DNA of 64,000 nucleotides, taken from Ficedula albicollis (Eukaryota > Chordata > Aves > Passeriformes > Muscicapidae). A program made the position numbers and the translations under genes. Below, one piece after another: positions 13,379 to 30,053 of this stretch (the first letter of the stretch is position 1; every line of letters begins with the position of its first letter). The stretch covers positions 112,373 to 176,372 of the forward strand of contig NW_004775941.1 of the NCBI RefSeq assembly GCF_000247815.1, read 5' to 3'. The notes beneath the pieces were generated by a model, which had not been told where the DNA came from, searched no databases, and saw nothing but the letters and a program-made list of their open reading frames with translations.

Positions 13379-14217
13379 CATAAATATCAGGAGAAACCCC
13401 CAACCATAAATACCAGGAGAAATCTCCAACCATAAATACCAGGAGAAACACCCAAATATAAACACCAAGAGAAATCCCCAAACAGAAATAGCAGGAGAAC
13501 CCCAAACAGAAATAACCAGAAACTCCCAATAAACACCAGGAGAAATCTCTAAATATGAACACCAGGAGGAACTCCCAAACACAGACACCAGGAGAAACTC
13601 CCAAACAGAAATAGCAGGAGAAACTCCTAAATACAAACACCAAGAGAAATCTGCAAACAGAAATAGCAGGAGAACCCCAAAAAGAAATAACCAGAAACCC
13701 CCAAACAGAAATACCAGGAGAAATCTCCAACCATAAATACCAGGAGAAACTCCCAACCATAAATACCAGGAGAAACACCCAAATATAAACACCAAGAGAA
13801 ATCCCCAAACAGAAATAGCAGGAGAACCCCAAACAGAAATAACCAGAAACTCCCAAACAGAATTAGCAGGAGAACCCCACACAGAAGTAAGCAGGAGAAA
13901 ATCCCAAAGAGGAATAGCAGGAGAACCCCAAACAGAAATAACCAGAAACTCCCAAACAGAAATAGCAGGAGAACCCCACACAGAAGTAAGCAGGAGAAAA
14001 TCCCAAAGAGGAATAGCAGGAGAACCCCAAACAGAAATAACCAGAAACTCCCAAACAGAAATAGCAGGAGAACCCCACACAGAAGTAAGCAGGAGAAAAT
14101 CCCAAAGAGGAATAGCAGGAGAACCCCAAACAGAAATAACCAGAAACTCCCAAACAGAAATAGCAGGAGAACCCCACACAGAAGTAAGCAGGAGAAAATC
14201 CCAAAGAGGAATAGCAG
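13379..14217. repeat. Complex minisatellite with a 99-bp higher-order unit
   Basis: Basic units of about 16-24 bp (aaataccaggagaaactccc and variants) fill the region. At the right end a higher-order 99-bp unit, starting aatagcaggagaaccccaaa, repeats from 13913, 14012 and 14111 to 14210. It lies in the ASXL2 intron, about 205 bp from the donor at 14423. Confidence 0.92.
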
Positions 14218-14422
14218 AAGGCCCCTGCGTGGGGTGCAGTGCCTGGGGGAGTCACAGAGCACTGGGAGCAGCTGCACAGTGAGATCAGCCAGGATCCTCC
14301 CCAGGTGTGTCCTTACCTGTGCAGCCCTAACAGAGGCTGTGACTCCAGAGCCCAGAGGACTGCAGGAAGGGGCAGTTCCCACCCCAGGACCCCAGGACCC
14401 CAGGGTCTCTCCCTGCCCATAC

Positions 14423-14511
14423 CTGGCTTGCTGGCAGTGCTGGCCTTGGCCTTGAGCAGCACGTGCTGGCCGGAGGGCAGAGCCATGCCCGGGGCCATTC
14501 CTGCCCGGCAC

Positions 14512-14544
<33 letters not shown>

Positions 14545-14552
14545 TTCAGGGC
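14423..14552 (-). CDS. ASXL2: ASXL2 exon with glutamine tract
   Basis: This 130-bp exon starts after ccctgcag (14553-14560) in phase 0 and ends one base into a codon before gtatgg. It reads ALK, then Q4-K-Q6-C, then RAGMAPGMALPSGQHVLLKA and KASTASKP. The Gln tract is encoded by pure CAG repeats broken by one AAG (14511-14546) and is present in ASXL2 as I know it, with slightly different lengths. CAG tracts of this kind are often length-polymorphic. The residues after the Cys differ more from the mammalian protein than neighbouring exons do, as expected for a disordered linker. Confidence 0.93.
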
Positions 14553-14560
14553 CTGCAGGG

Positions 14561-15590
14561 ACAGGAGCACTGCATCAGCCACCCCAGCCTGGGACTGCCA
14601 CTGGGGATCAGATTGGGAACCCTAAATCCAGCCCCACACCTGCTCAGTGTGATTCAACAGCCATTAAACCGTTCACCCCTGCAGCCACAGGACACTGCCA
14701 CTGCCACTGCCACTGGCCATCCCCTCTTGTGCTGCCTCATGGATAAAAGGAGAAGCACAGGGAGAGGATTCCAGGCTGAAGAAGGGATTACACAGAGAAT
14801 TTCAAAGTCAAGCAGCACCCTGGAGCTCATCCCATCTCCATCTTCCCCACTGCCCCTTAGGGAAGGGCTTTAAGTAGGAGACTAACAAAGATCCAAATGC
14901 TGAAGAGAACAAAACAAAAAACTTTGGCTCTGGAAAGACTTGAAGCAACACCAGGACTGGGCCCCAAAGGAACCCAGGGCTCTGACAGGAGGGGTTTGGT
15001 TGAACTGCAAACCAAAGTTTGTGTTTGCAAAAACCAAAATCCAAACCCAGCTGACCTCGGCAGCAGAAAAATGCCAACAGATCAAGGATTCCATGGGAAG
15101 GGCTGGACTCCACCTGCTCCCAGGGTTTTTCCAGCCCAGCCCATGTGGGAGTTGAGGAATCTCCAGCAGGATGAGCCAGTTCCAATCCTGACCCTACAAT
15201 TCCCACCTCCAAGTGAGGATTTTCCCAGAGCATTTGGAGGAATGCAGCCTGGTGCCCTCCCCCAGGTTCTGCTCAGCTGCACTGTCCAGGCTGAGCTCTG
15301 CTGTGGGGATGGACCAAATCCTGGTTTCTGGAATTGCCCCATCCACATTCCCAGTCCTGGGGTTAAAGGTTCTCCCTTAGAAATCCACTCCCCATTCCCT
15401 CTGGGAATGTTGGAATTCCTGGAGAGGGGAGGGCTGAGCCCAGCCAGCCCCCAGCAGTAATGCAGGGCACGGACTGGATTAAGGACATGGGAGTTCCTTT
15501 AACTCCCCTTTCACTCACACTGTGGTGTTTCCCAGCCCTCATTCCCACCATCCCAATTCCCTCTTTTTAGCTCATTTTTAGAAGTTCCTG
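14561..15590. other. ASXL2 intron, no feature recognised
   Basis: Unique-looking intron sequence upstream of the Gln-tract exon; a short (ccactg)n run lies at about 14697-14713. Confidence 0.5.
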
Positions 15591-15594
15591 TTGC

Positions 15595-15690
15595 TCCCCT
15601 GCCATGGCAAGGACACGTCCCACTGTCCCAGGCTGCTCCAAGCCCCAGTGTCCAGCCTGGAGGACACTTCCAGGGATCCAGGAATTCACT
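15595..15690 (-). mobile_element. CR1 LINE 3' fragment
   Basis: Antisense CR1: tgccatggcaaggacacgtc, then agccccagtgtccagcctgg and agggatccagg. Confidence 0.75.
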
Positions 15691-16097
15691 CCCAGGGATT
15701 CCTCTGTGAAGGGAAGAGCCCGTGGATGCTGGGGGAATGTTTGCCAGCCAGGATTAATGAAGACTGGGGAATGCAGACACTCTAATTAACATCCTGCCAA
15801 TTACAGGGAAGCAATTTTCTGGGGATTCAGATGGAAGTGGAAGCTGGGCTGGGAAGCTCAGAGGAAAAGCTGGGTGCAGTAAAAACCCCCAGCACACCCA
15901 CTGAGGTGGGGAATCAGCCCCAGGGGAACAGAGAATTCCCAAAGCTGGCATCTCAGGAGCTCAGCTCCTCTTCATCCTTCCCTTCCCTTCCTGCTCTCCT
16001 CTTCCCACAGCCCATCCTCCCTCCAGGAGATATCTCCTGTTCATGGCCACTGAGTCCCAGGGCATGGCTGATAAAATTACATCATCCCATGGGAGAT

Positions 16098-17000
<903 letters not shown>

Positions 17001-17017
17001 CAACTCCAGAATCTCAC

Positions 17018-17130
17018 CTGTTTGAGAGCTTTCTTGCTGTGCTTCTGGGAGGAGGAGAGGCCCTTGCCTGGGATGGAAGGGGAGGGACAGCCGGACTGGG
17101 GGGAGGCCGTGGGGGCCAGGCGGGACGAGA
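17018..17130 (-). CDS. ASXL2: ASXL2 exon, Ser/Pro and Lys-rich linker
   Basis: This 113-bp exon has a cccccgcag acceptor (17131-17139) and a gtgaga donor below 17018. Two bases complete the Val codon from the previous exon, then it reads [20 protein letters not shown] and [17 protein letters not shown], ending in phase 0. It is part of the disordered linker between HARE-HTH and DEUBAD. Both flanks are unusual: an (AAATAT)n block starts within about 60 bp upstream of the acceptor in the gene's direction, and an LTR-like segment with a plus-strand AATAAA ends about 20 bp beyond the donor. The exon is therefore tightly boxed in by repeats, yet its frame and splice sites are intact. Confidence 0.95.
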
Positions 17131-17158
17131 CTGCGGGGGGCAAGCACAGAGAGTAAAT

Positions 17159-18085
17159 GTCAATGGAAACAGAAATGGACATAGAAATAGAAATGTAAAT
17201 GTAAATGTAAATGTAAATGTAAATGTAAATGTAAATGTAAATGTAAATATAAATATAAATATAAATATAAATATAAATATAAATATAAATATAAATATAA
17301 ATATAAATATAAATATAAATATAAATATAAATATAAATATAAATATAAATATAAATATAAATATAAATATAAATATAAATATAAATATAAATATAAATAT
17401 AAATATAAATATAAATATAAATATAAATATAAATATAAATATAAATATAAATATAAATATAAATATAAATATAAATATAAATATAAATATAAATATAAAT
17501 ATAAATATAAATATAAATATAAATATAAATATAAATATAAATATAAATATAAATATAAATATAAATATAAATATAAATATAAATATAAATATAAATATAA
17601 ATATAAATATAAATATAAATATAAATATAAATATAAATATAAATATAAATATAAATATAAATATAAATATAAATATAAATATAAATATAAATATAAAATA
17701 TTTTAAAGGAATATATAAATATATTAATATAACACTATAGATACAAAAATATAGATAAATATAAATACACATATATAAACATAAACATATAAATATATAA
17801 ATATGTAAATATATAAATATAAATTAAATATGTATTAATATGAATATGCATAGATAGAAATCTATGTATAAATAGAAATATCAATATATCAATAAATATA
17901 TAAACAGATATAAATATATGTATAAATACATAATTATAACTATGTAATATTTTATGAATATAATTATTAATGTAAATATGTCAATGTAACAATATAGATA
18001 TATGTAGATATAAATATAAATATGTAACCATAAATATGTAAATATAGATAAAAATATAAATATATAACCATGAATTACATCTAAA
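17159..18085. repeat. (AAATAT)n microsatellite grading into AT-rich sequence
   Basis: A few AAATGT-type hexamers (about 17185-17245) lead into an almost pure AAATAT array to 17699, then degenerate TA-rich sequence to about 18085. The array lies just upstream of the ASXL2 acceptor at 17131 in the gene's direction. Confidence 0.95.
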
Positions 18086-18100
18086 TCTGAATCTAAATGG

Positions 18101-18500
18101 CTGACACCAGCTCCTGCCCAGGGTGAATCCCAGTCCCAGTCTGACACCAGCTCCTGCCCAGGGTGAATCCCAGTCCCAGTCTGACACCAGCTCCTGCCCA
18201 GGGTGAATCCCAGTCCCAGTCTGACACCAGCTCCTGCCCAGGGTGAATCCCAGTCCCAGTCTGACACCAGCTCCTGCCCAGGGTGAATCCCAGTCCCAGT
18301 CTGACACCAGCTCCTGCCCAGGGTGAATCCCAGTCCCAGTCTGACACCAGCTCCTGCCCAGGGTGAATCCCAGTCCCAGTCTGACACCAGCTCCTGCCCA
18401 GGGTGAATCCCAGTCCCAGTCTGACACCAGCTCCTGCCCAGGGTGAATCCCAGTCCCAGTCTGATACCAGCTCCTGCCCAGGGTGAATCCCAGTCCCAGT
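18101..18500. repeat. 40-bp minisatellite, 10 copies
   Basis: The unit starts ctgacaccagctcctgccca and ends cagtcccagt; ten copies of exactly 40 bp. One copy (18461) has ctgataccag. Confidence 0.97.
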
Positions 18501-19415
18501 CCCTTATCTTAAAATGAAAAAACACCGAGTCAGCAAATTCCTGACAGTCTCAGGCCACGAATTCAGGAGGTGACAAGCCCCCCGAGGGGTCAGGAGAGGC
18601 AAACAGGGAAGGTTTGGAGGTGGGGTGGCCCTGCCATGGGGGATAATCCACAGTCGCCCTGCCATGGGGGATAATCCAGAGTCACACCTCAGGCCATTAA
18701 TTAACACTTCCTGAGCAATCAGTTCCCAAACTCCCTGGGATTCTCTGAACATTGCACACAGAGAATTCTGCATTCAAAAGGAAATCTGCTGTTAAAAGAG
18801 TTGCCTCAAAGTCCCTGAGAATTTCAACAAAAGGCTTCTAGAAACTGTTTGGCTGTTGCTTAAGAACAAAGAAGTGGCAGAAGTGGTGCTGGCACAGAGC
18901 AGAGACCTGAGAGCCCCTGCCAGGGCCCCAAGGGGCTCCAGGACAGAGTGCAAACCAAAATTGTGGCCAGACAGCTCTCAACACACAGATCCAGAATCTG
19001 GGCAGGAGGGGAAGTGGCGAGACGGATTTCAGGGATTCACTGATGAGGATGAGTGGTTAATGCTGCCAGGGAAAGTGCAGGGAACGGGACCCAGGGATGC
19101 TGAGAGCTGCTGGGGAGCAGCGGGGAGCTCAGCTCTGCTCCCAGGAACTGGACAGCATGGCAGGGATGGCCTCAGGCTGGGGCAGGGCAGGGTACTGAAA
19201 ATAAAAATCCCCCCAGGCAGAGGTGGAGGGAGAGCAGAGCTGCTCCCAGCCTGGGTCTGGGAACGCCAGCACACCCTGAGTGCCCTGAGCTGCTCCCACT
19301 CTGCTCTAAAGCTCTGCACACCCAGAGCCCCCTCCTGACCCACTGCTGACCTCCTGCATCCTCCCTGCTCGAGATGATCTTGGACCAGCCCTACTGCAAT
19401 TCATCAAACCACTGG
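18501..19415. other. ASXL2 intron, a small duplication only
   Basis: Contains a two-copy 29-bp repeat with ccctgccatgggggataatc at 18629 and 18658; otherwise nothing recognised. Confidence 0.5.
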
Positions 19416-19417
19416 AA

Positions 19418-19560
19418 CCCACAGAGGCCTGGGATGGTTTGGGTTGGCAGGGACCTTAAATCCCACCCTGTTCCATGGCAGGGCCACCTCCCACTGTCCC
19501 AGGCTGCTCCAACCTGTCCCTGGGCACTGCCAGGGATCCAGGAGCTGTGCCCACGGCCAT
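19418..19560 (-). mobile_element. CR1 LINE 3' fragment
   Basis: Antisense tail: gggatggtttgggttggcag, then ggccacctcccactgtccca and ctgggcactgccagggatcc. Confidence 0.82.
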
Positions 19561-19784
19561 GGCTTCATCTGCTCCACCTCTGCAGCTCCACATGGAACTT
19601 TACTCATTTGGGCTCAAAGTCAAGTCAAGCCGAGCTAAAAATATGAAATCCCCCCTCAACTGTGCAGTCACGAGCTTAAAATATCCTAATTTTAAGCAGC
19701 TAATGGGATCCAGATGTGTGACATGAAAGACTCGGAGGGAGGTCATTAAAACACACTTTGAGGAGCATGGAGATGTCTCAGGTC

Positions 19785-20130
19785 AATCACAGAACCCTGG
19801 AATGGTTTGGGTTGGAAGAGCCCACCCAGTGCCAGCCCTGCCATGGGGACACCTCCCACTGTCCCAGTGCTCCCAGCAAGGGACAGGAGCCAGGGAATGG
19901 CTCCCACTGCCAGAGGGCAGGGCTGGCTGGGATCCTGGGCAGCAATTGTTCCCTGGCAGGGTGGGCAGGGCTGGCACAGGGTGCCCAGAGCAGCTGTGGC
20001 TGCCCCTGGATCCCTGGCAGTGCCCAGGGCCGGGCTGGACACTGGGGCTGGAGCAATGGGACAGTGGGAGGTGTTTGGGCTGGAATTAAATGATCTTTAA
20101 GGTCCCTTCCCAGCCAAACTAGTGTGGGAT
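19785..20130. mobile_element. Two CR1 3' ends joined head to head
   Basis: 19785-19875 is an antisense CR1 tail (tggaatggtttgggttggaa ... cacctcccactgtccc). At 19876 the sequence switches to a sense CR1 segment (gggacaggagccagggaatg ... gatctttaaggtcccttccc) ending near 20130. Confidence 0.85.
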
Positions 20131-20614
20131 CTCTGAGAAAAAAGAGAGAACTCCCTGTGCTGACAGAGCTGCTCCTGTGCCTTGGTCACCACATTCCTGG
20201 GAATCCCCAGGTGTGCCAAACACAGCAGGAATCCCAGCACACAGCCAGGGCAGCTGCTCCAGCAGAAGCCAAATCCTTCCCTGGTGCTGCCAGGTGGGAA
20301 ATGTCCCTCACTGAAGGGCTGCAGTGACTGCAGCACTGCACAGGACAGCAGAGAGAATTAGCTGTGCTGTGTTTGCTCTGGAGCAGGAACCCCTGGAAGC
20401 AGCACAGGCTGCAGTGTGCCCTGGGACTGCCCCGAGGGTGAAACCCCCGGGTGTGACAGTGCAGCTCCTCCTGCTTCTCACAGTTCCTCAGAACAGCCTC
20501 TTCCCTTTCTGAGCGTCACCGTGGCTGCCTGGGACACCACATGTGCTGAAGGCACGTATGCCCCTGAGCCACAGCCAGCCCTGAGCACAGAGAGTCCCTC
20601 AGAGCTCAGCAAAG

Positions 20615-20785
20615 CCCAAATCATCAAATCCCAGATGGGTTTGGGTGGGAAAGGACCTCTGAGCTCATCCAGTGCCACCCCTGCCATGGCAGGGTCACCT
20701 CCCATGTCCCAGCTGCTCCACCTCCCATGTCCCAGCTGCTCCCAGCCCTGTCCAGCCCGGCCCTGGGCACTGCCAGGGATGAGCT
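20615..20785 (-). mobile_element. CR1 LINE 3' fragment
   Basis: Antisense: atgggtttgggtgggaaagg, then tgccatggcagggtcacctc. A 23-bp internal duplication (cacctcccatgtcccagctg) occurs at 20695 and 20718. Confidence 0.8.
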
Positions 20786-21194
20786 CAGACTAAATTCAGT
20801 TCCCTCTTTGCCGCTGAGGGAGCAGTTTGGAGCTGCCACTGGCAGAGCCCATCCAGAGCAGCTGTTCCAGCTCCTCCTCCTGCAGTTGTTTGGAACCAAC
20901 CCTTCCTGATTCACTCAGCAGCAGCAAGACCTGCTCGTGGAACTCCCCGCCAGCAGCACTCCCAGCTCACACCCCAGACTGATTTCCATGAATTTGCAAA
21001 GGTGCATTAAAACTCCCTGGCAAGCCCAAAGGCTCCCAGAGGCTCCCAAATGCTCTCACGGGCTGGGATGCTTCTGGAACTCAGGAAACTGCTGTGGGCC
21101 ACTTTCTGAGAGGGGAGGATTAACTATTAACTGATCCTCTAACTATTAACTAATTCTTCAACTATTAAATAATTCAGCGCACCTTGACTCATTC

Positions 21195-21390
21195 CTCCTT
21201 GGCAGGGTGGGCAGGACCTGGAGTAGAATTCCCAGAGCAGCTGTGGCTGCCCCTGGATCCCTGGCAGTGCCCAAGGCCGGGCTGGACACTGGGACTGGAG
21301 CAATGGGACAGTGGGAGGTGTCCCTGCCAGGGCAGGGGTGGGTTTTGGGGTCCCTCCCACCCCAAACCCCTCCCTAACTCTCTGAACTCC
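21195..21390 (+). mobile_element. CR1 LINE 3' fragment
   Basis: Sense: agcagctgtggctgcccctg, gtgcccaaggccgggctgga, then gggacagtgggaggtgtccc. Confidence 0.85.
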
Positions 21391-21794
21391 TGTCCTGGGA
21401 GATGACAAATCCACAGGACACAGGGAGTGGGCCAGGCCGTCAGTAAGGGCAGAGATGCCTGCAGCACTAATTCCTGTTCTTCACTTCCAAAGACTTCATT
21501 TCCCACACATGTTGAAAACACAACCAAATCTGACCGAGAGGAAAACCCTGCCAAGAAGCCCAAGAGAAAAGTGCAGCTCCTTAGGAGAGCTCCTCAGAGC
21601 ATCAGGAACCACAGGGAATGACAGAGCTGGAAACATGCAGAAGGAAAACCAAAGGAAGCAGTTAAAACAAAAAGTGGGTTATGAATTGCTCAGAGTCCTT
21701 CAGAGGGGAAGTGTCTGGGCTGGGAGAGTCACTGCAGGTCAGGATTCTGCTGCTACTGAGGGGCAAAGCTGCATTGAGCACCAAGTGCAGGAGA

Positions 21795-22085
21795 AATGAG
21801 AGAAATCCCAGAATCCCTGAGGCTGGAAAATCCCTCCCAGCCCATGGAGTCCAAGCTGTGCCTGATCCCCTCCTTGTCCCCAGCCCAGAGCACTGAGTGC
21901 CACATCCAGGTGACACCTCCAGGGATGGGCACTGCAAAGCTCCCTGGGCAGCCCCAGCCAAGGCCTGAGCACCCTTTCCATGGAGAAATTCCTGCTGCTG
22001 TCCAAGCTGAGCCTGCCCTGGCCCAGCCTGAGCCCATTTCCCCTTGTCCTGTCCCTGTTCCCTGGCAGCAGAGCCCAGAGCCTGA
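21795..22085 (-). mobile_element. CR1 LINE 3' fragment
   Basis: Antisense: cccagaatccctgaggctgg at the terminus, then ccagcccagagcactgagtg and ccatggagaaattcctgctg. Confidence 0.85.
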
Positions 22086-22289
22086 TCCCATCCAGATGTT
22101 TTGGGTCACTTGGGGCAAATCCTGCAACCCCACCAATGGTTCTGAGGACTCCTCATGTCCCCACACTCAGCATTCTGTATTTCTCTGGATATTTATTTAT
22201 GTAGTTTATACACCAAGCTTCTGCTTTACATAACAGTTGCACAGGAAATTCAGTCAAACTCACAGCATTTATGACAAATCCCATCAGAC

Positions 22290-25685
<3,396 letters not shown>

Positions 25686-25687
25686 CT

Positions 25688-25925
25688 CAGGCTGGGCCAG
25701 GGGAGATACAGGTTGGATATTAGGAAAAAGGTTTTTTACTGAAAAAGAGATAAAGTACTGGAAGGTTTTTCCTGGGGAGGTGGTGGAGTCACCACCCCTG
25801 GATGTGTTAAGAAAAGACTGGACGTGGCACTGGGTCTAGTTGAGGTGTTGGGACCGGGTTGAACTCATGATCTTGAAGGTCTCTTCCAACCTGGTGGTTC
25901 AGCGAATTCTGTGAATTAAATGTTA
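25688..25925 (+). mobile_element. CR1 LINE 3' end of a different subfamily
   Basis: Sense: ggttggatattaggaaaaag, gaggtggtggagtcaccacc, gatcttgaaggtctcttcca and the terminal gaattctgtgaatt. Confidence 0.9.
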
Positions 25926-26084
25926 CTTTTTGTGGATACTTTTGTGGGTACTAGTATGTACATACTCGATGTAGCAAGAGCAGGAAGCTGCAGTGTTTGC
26001 TGGAGGAAATGGAAGAACCCTTCAGGGTTCATGGGGGAAATTAAACACTGAAAATGAAATTAAAGCCTCCCTGTAGCCTTCACG

Positions 26085-26265
26085 GAATCCCAGACTGGTT
26101 TGGGTTGGGAGGGACTCTAAATCCCATCCATTCCCAGCCCTGTGGGTTGGGAGGGACCCTAAATCCCATCCATTCCCAGCCCTGCCCTGGCAGGGACACC
26201 TGCCACTGTGCCAGGGGCTCCAAGCCCAGTGTCCAGCCTGGCCTTGGGCACTGCCAGCACAACTC
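26085..26265 (-). mobile_element. CR1 LINE 3' tail with a tandem duplication
   Basis: Antisense tail; the segment gggttgggagggac(t/c)ctaaatcccatccattcccagccctg is repeated twice (about 26103 and 26147). Confidence 0.82.
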
Positions 26266-26424
26266 TACGTCCACTCCAGCACTGCAGCTCCCCACTACAG
26301 CTGCTCCAGGACTGAGAGCTGGGGGCAACACCTGGTGAAAATTACCCCAAAATGTCACTGAGTGCCTGAAGAAGGTGATTCACAGAGATCTGAATTTAAA
26401 AATGCTTCAGGCAGAGATGGTTTG

Positions 26425-26560
26425 AGCTTTACAAAATCCCCCAACCCTTGAGAGCGGAAAATCCTCCCATGGTCACGGAGTCCAGGCTGTGCCTGATCCC
26501 CTCCTTGTCCCCAGCCCAGAGCCCTGAGTGCCTCATCCATCCTGGAACGGTGGCTGAGGA
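26425..26560 (-). mobile_element. CR1 LINE 3' fragment
   Basis: Antisense: gagtccaggctgtgcctgat, ccccagcccagagccctgag. Confidence 0.78.
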
Positions 26561-26935
26561 ACTGGGGGAGCAAACACAGACACAACAAACTGCCAGGGCA
26601 GGCAGGGAGCTGCAGCCCCACAAATCCTGCTTTGCCCTTGGTGGCATTGTGAGAGGCGTGTGAGGGGGAATCCCGGGAGCAGCAGCAGCTCCCTGGAGTG
26701 AACATGGGATGCTCACCCACCCTGCAGGACAGGAGCCACAGCTCTCTTCTGATTCCCTCACCGTTCCCAATTCACTCAGCACCACCTGCAGAGCACCAAC
26801 ACCCATACAGCAGCACTTCTTAAAATGTGCCATTCCAGGAAAAACCATCAGCACCAGACCTCAGAGAGGAGCAACCCCCATTTTCTGTATTTTTACTTTT
26901 GCATTGTCTTGTTTTGGGTACTTTGGCAGCTGTTT

Positions 26936-27060
26936 CAGGGTAAGAATCCATTCCATTCCATTCCATTCCATTCCATTCCATTCCATTCCATTCCATTCCA
27001 TTCCATTCCATTCCATTCCATTCCATTCCATTCCATTCCATTCGTTCAGGGTAAGAATCC
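26936..27060. repeat. (ATTCC)n microsatellite between direct repeats
   Basis: Eighteen ATTCC pentamers (26950-27039) are flanked on both sides by ttcagggtaagaatcc, at 26934 and 27045. The strand complement is GGAAT. Confidence 0.93.
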
Positions 27061-27910
27061 ATCCCATCCCATCCCATGTAAGAATTCCACTCACCTGGGC
27101 TCCTCCTGCCTTTCCAGCTCTTTGGTTATGTGATGTATAAAACTTTTATCTCAAATCTCTACATAAAGATCTCTCTAAAATACACATAAATTCCCTCACA
27201 TGCTTTTACCTATATTGCAATTGGAAATATAGGAAAAGAAGCCAGAATCCCCTTTATTGACAAAATATTTTGAGAGGGTTTGTTAAAAATGAATGTATTT
27301 CAACCAGGCTGCCTACAGCTTTCCTGTCAAAGGATGGATTTGGAGTCAAGTTGAATTTCTAAGGTTCTTGTAACATATTCCTGGTGCTTTCAACACTTAC
27401 AGCTCCACAGAGCAGAGTGTGGGCAGGGCTGGGTGGGGCTGGCCCAGGTGAGCCCCCGGGGCAGGGTTTGGCAGCTCTGGGTGCCCTCAGCCTCACCCAG
27501 CAGTGCCAGGGCACTGGAAACACCTTTTAAATCATGTCCTGCCTCAGCCAAGGAACTGTGTGCACGAGTGAGGGGAGCAGGAAGAAGGAAAAGAGTGGAT
27601 TAAGGGTGAACACTTAAATAGACTAAATATCCAAATATTGAGGGGGAGCAGCCTGGAGCAGGGCAGAACTCAGACTCAAACCCTCCAGGAGCCACCAGCA
27701 GGGATCCCTCCAGGAGCCAGGGATGGCAGGGAAAGGCTGGGATGTGGCAGAGCCTGGGGCACACCTGGCACAGGTACCATCCCAGGTACCCACACCTGCA
27801 GAACAGCCCAGCCCAGCCCAGCTGGGATTGCTCTGAGCTGTGCTGCACAAAGCCCTGCAGGCACTCCCCACAGCTGGAGCACCTGGATCTCCCCTCCCAG
27901 GCCAGGAACT
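27061..27910. other. ASXL2 intron next to the KDIPDG exon
   Basis: AT-richer sequence to about 27400, then GC-rich; nothing recognised. Confidence 0.5.
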
Positions 27911-27917
27911 CACTCAC

Positions 27918-28068
27918 CTTTCCTTTTCCACCTGCTCCTCTTGCCCTCCTTGGTGGCGCAGCCGTCGCTGCTGGAGCTGCTGTGCTCCGAGCTCTGCGAG
28001 TCTGAGTGGCCATCACTGCTCTCCTCAGAGCCCTCTGACAGCTCCTTCAGCCCATCTGGGATGTCCTT
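27918..28068 (-). CDS. ASXL2: ASXL2 exon, acidic/Ser-rich to basic linker
   Basis: This 151-bp exon starts in phase 0 after ctggcag (28069-28075) and ends with one base of a Val codon before gtgagt. It reads [20 protein letters not shown], then a Ser/Gln/His-rich run with seven or so consecutive Ser/Asp codons, then GKRSRWKRK. It links the HARE-HTH domain to the central region. The terminal basic cluster ([11 protein letters not shown]) could serve as a nuclear localisation signal; that is inference. The Ser-rich stretch suggests a flexible, phosphorylatable linker. It is well conserved against ASXL2 and differs clearly from ASXL1 at this position. The intron to the next exon is 10.8 kb. Confidence 0.96.
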
Positions 28069-28314
28069 CTGCCAGGGGACATGACAGAGCCACAGCACAG
28101 TCAGCCAGGTGACAGGGACAGCCCCAGCCAACCCCCAAAACCACAGGGGTTTTGCTCACCAAGCACACACTGTGAGCCTTTAATGCCCCACAGCTGCTTC
28201 AGTGCTGGCCCCAAACCCTCCTGGGAGTCCCTGGAAATGCTGAATGCAGGGACACATCCTGAGCTCTGTCCCCTCCTGCCACTCCCTGAACTCCCTGATC
28301 ACCAACTCAAACTG

Positions 28315-28535
28315 AAGGGACCCAGGGAATGGCTCCCACTGCCAGAGGGCAGGGCTGGCTGGGATCCTGGGCAGCAATTGTTCCCTGGCAGGGTGGGCAG
28401 GGCTGGCACAGGGTGCCCAGAGCAGCTGTGGCTGCCCCTGGATCCCTGGCAGTGCCCAGGGCCAGGCTGGACACTGGGGCTGGAGCAATGGGACAGTGGG
28501 AGGTGTCCCCATGGCAGGGGTGGCGCTGGGGGGGT
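28315..28535 (+). mobile_element. CR1 LINE 3' fragment
   Basis: Sense: ggctcccactgccagagggc, gcagcaattgttccctggca, gggacagtgggaggtgtccc. This copy is intact over the segment replaced by G's at 58219-58319. Confidence 0.9.
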
Positions 28536-28799
28536 TCCAGAAATAAATCCACACCAGATCAGCAATGGTGTGAGCCAGCTTCATTCTATACTTAAAGTAC
28601 AGCTCATTTTTAAAGATGCCAACCAGCCAATTCCCTGTTATTCCCTCTCTGACTGACTCTGAGGACAAGGTGATTTTTCCTCTCTAGACACAAGCTTCAT
28701 TAACATTTTAATTACTCTTTCCCTTCTGGGACAGTAATTACCGTCAGCCAACTGCACTGTGGGTAAAGAGGAGCACCTGCAGCCCAGGAGGGAGGGATC

Positions 28800-29840
<1,041 letters not shown>

Positions 29841-29963
29841 GCCACATCCCATCCCCAAGGGCAATAAAGCTGAAGCTGCCACAAGAAGCACCAGGGAAAC
29901 CAGCCCAGGGATGCTGCAATGCCAGGAAAATTCAAACAAAACCCCCTCCAGTTCAGGCTCTCC

Positions 29964-30053
29964 AAGATCTCTCTGCCAAACATCAAAACTGGGCACAGGA
30001 AAGATCGGAAGAGCAAGATCTCTCTGCCAAACATCAAAACTGGGCACAGGAAC
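29964..30053. repeat. Duplicated 39-bp segment around an adapter-like 13-mer
   Basis: aagatctctctgccaaacat and the following 19 bp occur at 29964 and 30015. Between them lies agatcggaagagc (30002-30014), identical to the core of the common Illumina adapter. Confidence 0.8.

Noticed and set aside
18101..18500. CRISPR-like regular repeat array
   Set aside because: The repeats are contiguous with no variable spacers, and the genome is eukaryotic; it is a 40-bp minisatellite. The same reasoning applies to the other arrays.
26950..27039. Centromeric satellite (GGAAT as in human satellite II/III)
   Set aside because: Only 90 bp, embedded in a gene intron; a simple microsatellite explains it.
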